From Sulfurospirillum multivorans DSM 12446 (lineage in GTDB: Bacteria; Campylobacterota; Campylobacteria; Campylobacterales; Sulfurospirillaceae): a stretch of 64,000 bases of DNA. Positions within the stretch are counted from its first letter, which is position 1; every line of letters starts with the position of its first letter. A model generated the notes under the pieces. It ran no database searches, was not told the DNA's origin, and saw only the letters and a program-made list of their open reading frames with translations. Below, in pieces: positions 58,591-64,000 of this stretch. The translations under genes were made by a program, and so were the position numbers. The DNA is taken from contig NZ_CP007201.1 of the NCBI RefSeq assembly GCF_000568815.1, positions 62,001-126,000 on the forward strand. The letters are read 5' to 3'.

Positions 58591-59776
58591 CTTCGCCCTC
58601 TTCTTTCGTCCTCAAGCGATTGAAGAGTTAGCCGGGCAAAAACATCTTAGTGGTGAGCGTAGCCCTTTTCGTAAACTTCTTAAGTCTGGCTCCATGAGCC
58701 ATTCGCTTTTCTTTGGTCCTGCCGGTGTAGGGAAAACGACGTTAGCCCGTATTGTGGCTAACGAGTTAGGACTTCCTTTTTACGAATTAGATGCGACAAG
58801 TGTTAAAGTCGAAGAGATTCGCAAGATCCTTTCACAACACCGCGGCGCTCTTCAAAAACCACTTATTTTTATCGATGAGATTCACCGTCTCTCTAAAACA
58901 CAGCAAGAAGTACTCTTGCTCCCCATGGAAAATCATGAAGCGATTGTCATTGGTGCTTCAACCGAAAACCCCTACTTTGTTCTTAGTTCTGGCATACGTT
59001 CACGTATGATGCTCTTTGAATTTTATCCCCTTGAAGAGGATGATCTCAAAGCCATTATTGAACATGTTCGCGAAAAAGTTACGTTTGAGATTGATGATGA
59101 TGCCATAGCCTATTTGATCAGTTCAAGTGCAGGAGATAGCAGGGCACTCTTGAATTTACTTGAATTTGCGCTCAAAGTGGATTTACATGTAACGCTCGAA
59201 ACCCTTAAAATGCTGCGCCCTAGTGCGCTTAAAGATGGTGTAAGCTCCGATAACACACACTATAACTTGATTAGCGCGATGATTAAAAGCGTGAGAGGCT
59301 CTGACGTGGATGCGGCGCTGTATTATCTTGCGCGTCTCATTGATGGTGGAGAGAGCCCTGATTTCATCGCTAGGCGGCTTGTCATCCTTGCAAGTGAAGA
59401 TATTGGCAATGCTAACCCTAACGCGCTTAATTTGGCCTCTAGCACGCTTGCAAGCGTAAGTAAGATTGGTTATCCTGAAGCGCGTATTATTTTATCGCAG
59501 TGTCTGATCTATCTAGCATGTAGCCCCAAGTCTAACAGTGCTTATATGGCGATCAATAATGCGTTAGCCTATGTTAAAAATGAAAAAGCACTGAAAGTCC
59601 CAGCACATCTTAAAAGCCCTTCGCCTAAAGGGTATCTCTATCCACATGATTTTGGTGGCTGGGTGGAGCAGAAATATTTGGAAAAGCCCCTTCATTTTTA
59701 CGATAATTTGCCGATAGGGTATGAGAAAACACTTGCTGAGTGGCTTGTGAAAATTAAGACAAAAGATACTAAATAA
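58577..59776 (+). CDS. rarA: Replication-associated recombination protein A (AAA+ ATPase)
   Basis: The 399-residue MgsA/RarA protein acts at stalled forks. Walker A FGPAGVGKTT (~49), Walker B FIDEIHR, sensor STENPYF and the C-terminal tetramerisation part ending YLYPHDFGGWVEQKYL are typical. I start at ATG 58577, after GAAGAGG, overlapping rluB. Confidence 0.95.
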   Translation: MMINNFALFFRPQAIEELAGQKHLSGERSPFRKLLKSGSMSHSLFFGPAGVGKTTLARIVANELGLPFYELDATSVKVEEIRKILSQHRGALQKPLIFIDEIHRLSKTQQEVLLLPMENHEAIVIGASTENPYFVLSSGIRSRMMLFEFYPLEEDDLKAIIEHVREKVTFEIDDDAIAYLISSSAGDSRALLNLLEFALKVDLHVTLETLKMLRPSALKDGVSSDNTHYNLISAMIKSVRGSDVDAALYYLARLIDGGESPDFIARRLVILASEDIGNANPNALNLASSTLASVSKIGYPEARIILSQCLIYLACSPKSNSAYMAINNALAYVKNEKALKVPAHLKSPSPKGYLYPHDFGGWVEQKYLEKPLHFYDNLPIGYEKTLAEWLVKIKTKDTK

Positions 59777-59778
59777 CT

Positions 59779-59937
59779 GATGTTACGCAATGTGCGTAAC
59801 GGTATCTTCAACAATGAGTAAAACCCATTGTTGAAGGTCAGGGATAAATCCCCGACACCTCCTAAAGCTTCATAAAACAAGTTTTATGAGAAATAAAAGG
59901 TGAGATGTTGCGCTCTTTTGAAAAAGTGCGTAACATC
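59779..59937. mobile_element. 159-bp MITE-like element with 11-bp terminal inverted repeats
   Basis: GATGTTACGCA (59779-59789) and TGCGTAACATC (59927-59937) are exact reverse complements at the ends. Inside are three more stems: TTCAACAATG/CATTGTTGAA (59807-59835), GGGA-TAAA-TCCC and CATAAAAC/GTTTTATG; the left end also folds on itself (GTTACGCA-ATG-TGCGTAAC). TAAATAA occurs close outside both ends, a possible but weak target duplication. It starts three bases after the rarA stop. No coding capacity. Could instead be a structured 3' UTR. Confidence 0.5.
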
Positions 59938-59994
59938 CATAAATAATCGTAAAAAGGCACGGACTATGATAGTGTGTGGCACAAAGGTGTTTTA

Positions 59995-61725
59995 ATGGAC
60001 ATTTCAACGACGTCACTGCTTGCAAATCAGCTCCAAACGCTTGACCCAAAAGCGACAGCCAAAGAGAATGCCACAAAGATTATCCAAAACAGTGCCGATA
60101 TTCCGTTATCGCTTACCGCTCAAAAAAGCACAACAACGCCAAGTAATGCCCAAGAGGTCATTGGTCAACTGTTAGGATCTGCTGTGAGTGAAGCCAAATC
60201 GAAAAGTACTATTTTTGAGATTTTACAAAACAATCAACTTTTTAAAAACATGGGAAATTTTGCCGAAGATATTAAAAATCTAAGCTCTATCGTTAAGATG
60301 GATTCAACCATTGCACAACCTTTAGCCCTTTTGCAGATTTTTTCCAAGAGCATTGATCAGATTGATACGAAGATGCTTCAAACACAAGTGCAAAACTCAG
60401 GTGTTTTTTTTGAATCAAAGTTAGCGAACATTGTGACTCAAAAAGGAGTTGCAGAGAGTATTCAAACACTCCTGTCCGAGCTTCAAACCCATCTTGAGGG
60501 AACCAACAAAGCCATTGCTCCCCTGGCAAAAGAGATAACGGCGATTATGGATCGTCTGAATGCGTCACAAGATCTCTCCTCTAAAGAAGCGCAAACAAGC
60601 CTGAAAAGTCTGTTAGATCTTTTCCGTCAAAGTGTAAAACAAGAGATCGCAAGTGAGGGAGTGGCTGCGTTTAAAGGTGTTTATCAAAACGTTCAAAAAC
60701 TTAATTATGCGATTGCTCAGATGGATTTGATCCATTCTAAAGTAGAGAATTATGCTACCAATATGAAAGTGGAAGAGCATTTTACAACACAAGTGAAAGT
60801 TCTTTTAGAGATGCTAAAAGAGAACCTCAGTGCCTTGCAACTGGATGAGTTGCAACCTCAAATCGATCAGCTACTCAAAAAAGAGACATTGTTAAAAGCG
60901 CCTTCCACTGCGGCGTTATCTTTGCCTTTAGCTGAAGGGTTAGAAGAGGTCGTTTTAGCCACAAAAACAGTGCAAGAGAGCTCTTTAGCAACCGCAATGA
61001 GCAAAACTTCTATGCCTCCTGCAACAGTAGAAGAAGCGCTTCAGATGGTGGTGAACCGCATTAAACAACAGATTGAAATTCTAGACAGTAAAACGATTCA
61101 GCAAGCAGACTTCCTTGATAAGAGTAGTACGTTAGAGCAAAAGATTCACAGCCTGATTAAGCCTGAGCTTTTTGTGGGCAAAGCCATTGCGCAAAAACTC
61201 TCACTTGATCCTACAGATGTAGAGTTGCTCAGCGATATGAAAGGCGTTTTAACCAAACTGAGTGATCATCTTCAAGCATCGGGGCAAAACAAAGAAGCCC
61301 TAGAAATTACGAATCGTCTGCTAACACAAATCGAGTACCATCAGTTAGTCTCCTACGTGAGTAGTTCGACACATCTGTATGTTCCTTTTAGTTGGGATGG
61401 ACTCAAAGGTGGTTCCATGATGATGAAGCAAAGTAGCGATGATAAATTCCATTGCCAAATAGACCTTGATCTTGAAGCCTATGGAAAGCTTAATATGATG
61501 CTGGTGCTTTCAGGCGAGAAGTATATTGACATTACCATTGCATCGCAGAAAAAAGAGCTAGGAGAGAAGATTACACAGCAACTTGCAAAACTCAAACGTG
61601 CTCTCAACGAGGTGGGCCTTATCACAGGAACGGTGAAAATGTTGGAGTATAAAGACGTCAGTGTTGTCAAAAATGACTATTTTAGCGGTGAAAAACTTCA
61701 ATTTGGGATTAATATAACAATATGA
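59995..61725 (+). CDS. FliK-like flagellar hook-length control-type protein
   Basis: The 576-residue, Gln/Ser/Lys-rich and mostly helical protein has a compact C-terminal domain (FHCQIDLDLEAYGKLNMMLVL; YIDITIASQKKELGEKI) resembling the FliK/YscP substrate-specificity domain. I start at MDISTTSLL (59995), after AAAGGTG. It overlaps flhX by four bases, which supports a role in the flagellar export switch. Sequence in the N-terminal two thirds is unremarkable. Confidence 0.72.
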   Translation: MDISTTSLLANQLQTLDPKATAKENATKIIQNSADIPLSLTAQKSTTTPSNAQEVIGQLLGSAVSEAKSKSTIFEILQNNQLFKNMGNFAEDIKNLSSIVKMDSTIAQPLALLQIFSKSIDQIDTKMLQTQVQNSGVFFESKLANIVTQKGVAESIQTLLSELQTHLEGTNKAIAPLAKEITAIMDRLNASQDLSSKEAQTSLKSLLDLFRQSVKQEIASEGVAAFKGVYQNVQKLNYAIAQMDLIHSKVENYATNMKVEEHFTTQVKVLLEMLKENLSALQLDELQPQIDQLLKKETLLKAPSTAALSLPLAEGLEEVVLATKTVQESSLATAMSKTSMPPATVEEALQMVVNRIKQQIEILDSKTIQQADFLDKSSTLEQKIHSLIKPELFVGKAIAQKLSLDPTDVELLSDMKGVLTKLSDHLQASGQNKEALEITNRLLTQIEYHQLVSYVSSSTHLYVPFSWDGLKGGSMMMKQSSDDKFHCQIDLDLEAYGKLNMMLVLSGEKYIDITIASQKKELGEKITQQLAKLKRALNEVGLITGTVKMLEYKDVSVVKNDYFSGEKLQFGINITI

Positions 61726-62000
61726 ATACACCCTCCCCTAAACCTCAAAAAGCGGTTGCGCTCAAATATGACCGAGAGAAAAAAGGTGCCCCTCGGGTTG
61801 TTGCTTCGGGTAAAGGTGAAGTGGCAAACAACATCATCAAACTAGCGCAAGAGCATGACATCTTCATCAAAAAAGATGCCGATTTGGTCGAGCTGCTCTC
61901 AAAAATTGAACTCAATAAAGAGATCCCGCCCATGCTGTATAAAGCCGTGGCAGAAGTTTTTAGCTTTATCTATAAAATTACGGGCGATAAACGCAAATAA
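61722..62000 (+). CDS. flhX: FlhB C-terminal homologue FlhX
   Basis: The 92-residue protein resembles only the cytoplasmic C-terminal domain of FlhB/EscU (AVALKYDREKKGAPRVVASGKG; IFIKKDADLVELLSKIEL), beginning after the NPTH autocleavage point. In campylobacterotes FlhX can stand in for the cleaved FlhB fragment in type III secretion. ATGA overlap with the FliK-like gene. Confidence 0.87.
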   Translation: MNTPSPKPQKAVALKYDREKKGAPRVVASGKGEVANNIIKLAQEHDIFIKKDADLVELLSKIELNKEIPPMLYKAVAEVFSFIYKITGDKRK

Positions 62001-62015
62001 TCTTTACATGTAAGC

Positions 62016-62801
62016 CTAAATCCCTCGAAGTTTTAAACTCAACAACCCAACATATTCATGCAGTGCAATGTAACTTTTGTAAAACGAGTGCGCATTTGGA
62101 AGGTAATCCCAAGTATCTTTGGCTCTGTGATTGATTTTAAAGTTCGTCGCAGCAGGAATGACGTTGAAGCCAAAGTGCTCATAAAGGCGGATAGATCGTC
62201 TCATGTGATACGCAGAGGTTACAAGGTAAATGGTCGGTGTAGCCAGTCCTGCTTTTTCAAACGCAACTTTGCAAAACTGTGCATTTTGATAGGTATCGAG
62301 GCTTTTATCTTCTACATGTAAAGAGAACTCTTTGGATCCTAAGCTTTTAGACGTGGGTGTTGGGATTTCGAGGTAGAGTTTTAACTCTTTAAGGCTATCC
62401 AAAAAGGCATCGCTTTCCAAATACTCTTTTTGCATACCGCCGCCGCTAAATAAAAGTGGCACATTGTTCGACTTTGCAACCATCAATCCCCACATCATAC
62501 GCTTATACGCATCGCTGCTCAGTGGTAAATTGGCAACCCCTTGCGTGTGCCCTCCTCCAAGGACGATCACCGCGTCTACGGGCGCTTTGGTGATATTTTG
62601 GTTAAAAGGCTCTTCCAGAGGTTTTAAAAGCCAGTCGGCGACATAAGCGTTGCTCAAAAGATAAAAAATGACAGCATTGGCTACAAAGAAAAGACGAAAA
62701 CGTTTGGCATAGAATGAGGCAACTAAAAAGAGGATAATAAAAATACCTGGCGGTAAAACCAGGTATGTAAAAAGCTTTGAGAAGAGGTAAACGTTACTCA
62801 T
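62016..62801 (-). CDS. YdcF/DUF218-family membrane protein
   Basis: The 261-residue protein has two N-terminal helices (~12-30, 36-52) and a DUF218 domain (VDAVIVLGGGHT; PLLFSGGG; YLVTSAYHMRRSIRLYEHFG). Relatives such as ElyC/SanA act on cell-envelope intermediates; function here unknown. TAATG-type overlap with purM by one base. Confidence 0.87.
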   Translation of the reverse strand: MSNVYLFSKLFTYLVLPPGIFIILFLVASFYAKRFRLFFVANAVIFYLLSNAYVADWLLKPLEEPFNQNITKAPVDAVIVLGGGHTQGVANLPLSSDAYKRMMWGLMVAKSNNVPLLFSGGGMQKEYLESDAFLDSLKELKLYLEIPTPTSKSLGSKEFSLHVEDKSLDTYQNAQFCKVAFEKAGLATPTIYLVTSAYHMRRSIRLYEHFGFNVIPAATNFKINHRAKDTWDYLPNAHSFYKSYIALHEYVGLLSLKLRGI

Positions 62802-63796
62802 TAGAGCATAATGGCACTACGTTCGCCAGCTTTAAGTTCCCCGATGACATAGCCATCACTGTTTGCAAGGACATCATCGACATTCTCAGGACTGACCACG
62901 AGAATCATTCCTACGCCCATATTGAACGTGCGGTGCATTTCGCTCTCTTCGACGTATTGACTCATAAAGTCAAAAATGGGGAGGGTTTTGATTTTAGATT
63001 TATACACCTGCGCTTGTAATCCCTCAGGAAGAACACGCGGAAGGTTCTCAACGATGCCACCGCCTGTGATATGTGCTAAAGCGTTGATCTTGGGTTTAAG
63101 CGCTTTAAAGAGTTTCACGTAGATACGTGTGGGGGTTAAAAGCGTCTCGATAAGTGGTTTGCCATCAAACTCTGTCTTAAAGGTGTAGCCTAATTTGTCA
63201 AAAAACAGTTTACGAACGAGTGAAAAACCATTAGAGTGAACACCTGAACTTGGAAGTGCTATAAGAACATCACCAGCTTTAACGTGTGGAAGACGGTTCA
63301 TTTCATCTTTTTCAGCGATTCCAACTGCAAAACCTGCAAGATCAAAATCTTTACCGTGATACATGCCTGGCATTTCAGCCGTTTCGCCACCAATGAGAGA
63401 ACATTCGGCTTGAATACACCCTTGCGCAATACCTTTGACAATGTTCACAGCAGCATCGATCTCAAGCTTGCTCATTGCATAGTAATCCAAGAAGAAAAGT
63501 GGCGTTCCAAAGTTACAGATAAGATCGTTCGCACACATAGCAACTAAGTCGATACCAACAGTATCATAAATCCCTGAATCGATTGCCAGTTTAAGTTTGG
63601 TTCCAACGCCATCGGTTGCGCCTAAAATAACAGGTTTTTGATACCCCAAAGGTAGCTCATAAGCACCTGCAAAAGAGCCAATGCCTCCGATAACATTTTT
63701 ATCAAAAGTGGACTTGACGAGTGGTTTAATATTTTCGACAAATTGGTTTCCCGCGTCTATATCGACACCAGCGTCTTTGTAGCTGACAGTGCTCAT
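62801..63796 (-). CDS. purM: Phosphoribosylformylglycinamidine cyclo-ligase
   Basis: The 331-residue AIR synthetase of purine synthesis has GGIGSFAGAYELP, ATDGVGTKLKLA (~75-86), IGGETAEMPGMY and HITGGGIVENLPRVLP. Full length and intact. It diverges from coaE; the 94-bp gap holds both promoters. Confidence 0.97.
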   Translation of the reverse strand: MSTVSYKDAGVDIDAGNQFVENIKPLVKSTFDKNVIGGIGSFAGAYELPLGYQKPVILGATDGVGTKLKLAIDSGIYDTVGIDLVAMCANDLICNFGTPLFFLDYYAMSKLEIDAAVNIVKGIAQGCIQAECSLIGGETAEMPGMYHGKDFDLAGFAVGIAEKDEMNRLPHVKAGDVLIALPSSGVHSNGFSLVRKLFFDKLGYTFKTEFDGKPLIETLLTPTRIYVKLFKALKPKINALAHITGGGIVENLPRVLPEGLQAQVYKSKIKTLPIFDFMSQYVEESEMHRTFNMGVGMILVVSPENVDDVLANSDGYVIGELKAGERSAIML

Positions 63797-63890
63797 GGAT
63801 ATGCCTTTAGTGAGGTTATTTATTGTTTAATAGATTTTAACAAAAGTATGTTAAAATCGTTATAAAAATAGCAAAAGGTGTTAGGATTCT

Positions 63891-64000
63891 ATGGCGTATG
63901 AACATGCGATTGTTTTAACGGGTGGGATTGCCACTGGCAAAAGTACGGTCTCGTCAATGCTAAAATCACATGGTTTTGATGTGATTGACGCGGACGTCAT
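63891..64000 (+). CDS. coaE: Dephospho-CoA kinase, 5' part
   Basis: The first 36 codons are visible before the window ends: P-loop VLTGGIATGKSTVS and FDVIDADVI, the CoaE start pattern. It catalyses the last step of coenzyme A synthesis. A TATAAA element lies about 30 bases upstream. Confidence 0.88.
   Translation, partial: MAYEHAIVLTGGIATGKSTVSSMLKSHGFDVIDADV

Overview
The window looks like a chromosomal segment of a Sulfurospirillum-type campylobacterote (formerly Epsilonproteobacteria). Evidence is the moderately AT-rich sequence, protein families typical of that group (FlhX, RNase J with a low-complexity N-terminus, class I plus class III ribonucleotide reductases) and gene neighbourhoods that, from memory, resemble the replication-origin flanks of Campylobacter jejuni (pyrG-recJ, nrdA-purB-rluA-FAH, rlmN plus a tiny hydrophobic ORF, rsmA-RNase J). 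Two identical 16-bp parS-like sites (50463 and 52809) also suggest the right half is origin-proximal; dnaA and parAB are not in the window.

Layout. 1-6.4 kb: an orphan FrdA-like flavoprotein diverges from malate dehydrogenase and ATP-citrate lyase (aclB, aclA), key steps of the reductive TCA cycle; mdh and aclB are preceded by related hairpin-rich leaders. 6.7-9.75 kb: an AMMECR1 / radical SAM / Memo cassette followed by a methyltransferase. 9.8-19.4 kb: a membrane protein, a lipoprotein, an AraC regulator with an EamA exporter, an esterase with an FAD dehydrogenase, a formate-dehydrogenase-like molybdoenzyme with a small companion, and a large sensor diguanylate cyclase. 19.6-21.9 kb: a toxin-antitoxin patch (HipA/HipB in reversed order with a 17-bp inverted-repeat operator, a HigA remnant, an orphan antidote gene) next to four tRNAs (Gly, Leu, Cys, Ser). 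22.6-25.2 kb: ilvD, marC and a small Cys-rich protein. 25.2-31.7 kb: a metal-chelate uptake locus (methyltransferase, binding protein, FecCD permease, ATPase, TonB receptor, FmdE protein), in which the last two genes each carry a one-base frameshift.

31.8-64 kb is mostly housekeeping: an MCP, galU, pyrG, recJ, pcm, a nitrilase-family amidase, nrdB, a TPR glycosyltransferase, the class III ribonucleotide reductase (nrdD with its glycyl-radical tail on a separate 54-codon ORF, then nrdG), an amino-acid racemase, nrdA, purB, two pseudouridine synthases, an FAH-family enzyme, rlmN, a nucleosidase, hisF, rsmA, RNase J, kdsD, rarA, a FliK-like protein with FlhX, a YdcF protein, purM and the start of coaE. 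Two short membrane-protein genes (34 and 32 codons) with good ribosome-binding sites were found by reading gaps between the longer genes.

The strongest unexplained signal is a dispersed palindrome, TTACATGTAA: I count 29 exact copies and 9 more that keep the 8-bp core TACATGTA, against roughly 0.2 and 2 expected by chance. Most lie inside genes and are read as Leu-His-Val or Thr-Cys-Lys, so selection or gene conversion appears to act on DNA rather than protein. It behaves like a HIP1-type or uptake-type genome signature. Other items worth checking are the split NrdD, the parS pair, the hairpin leaders of the rTCA genes and a 159-bp MITE-like element at 59779.
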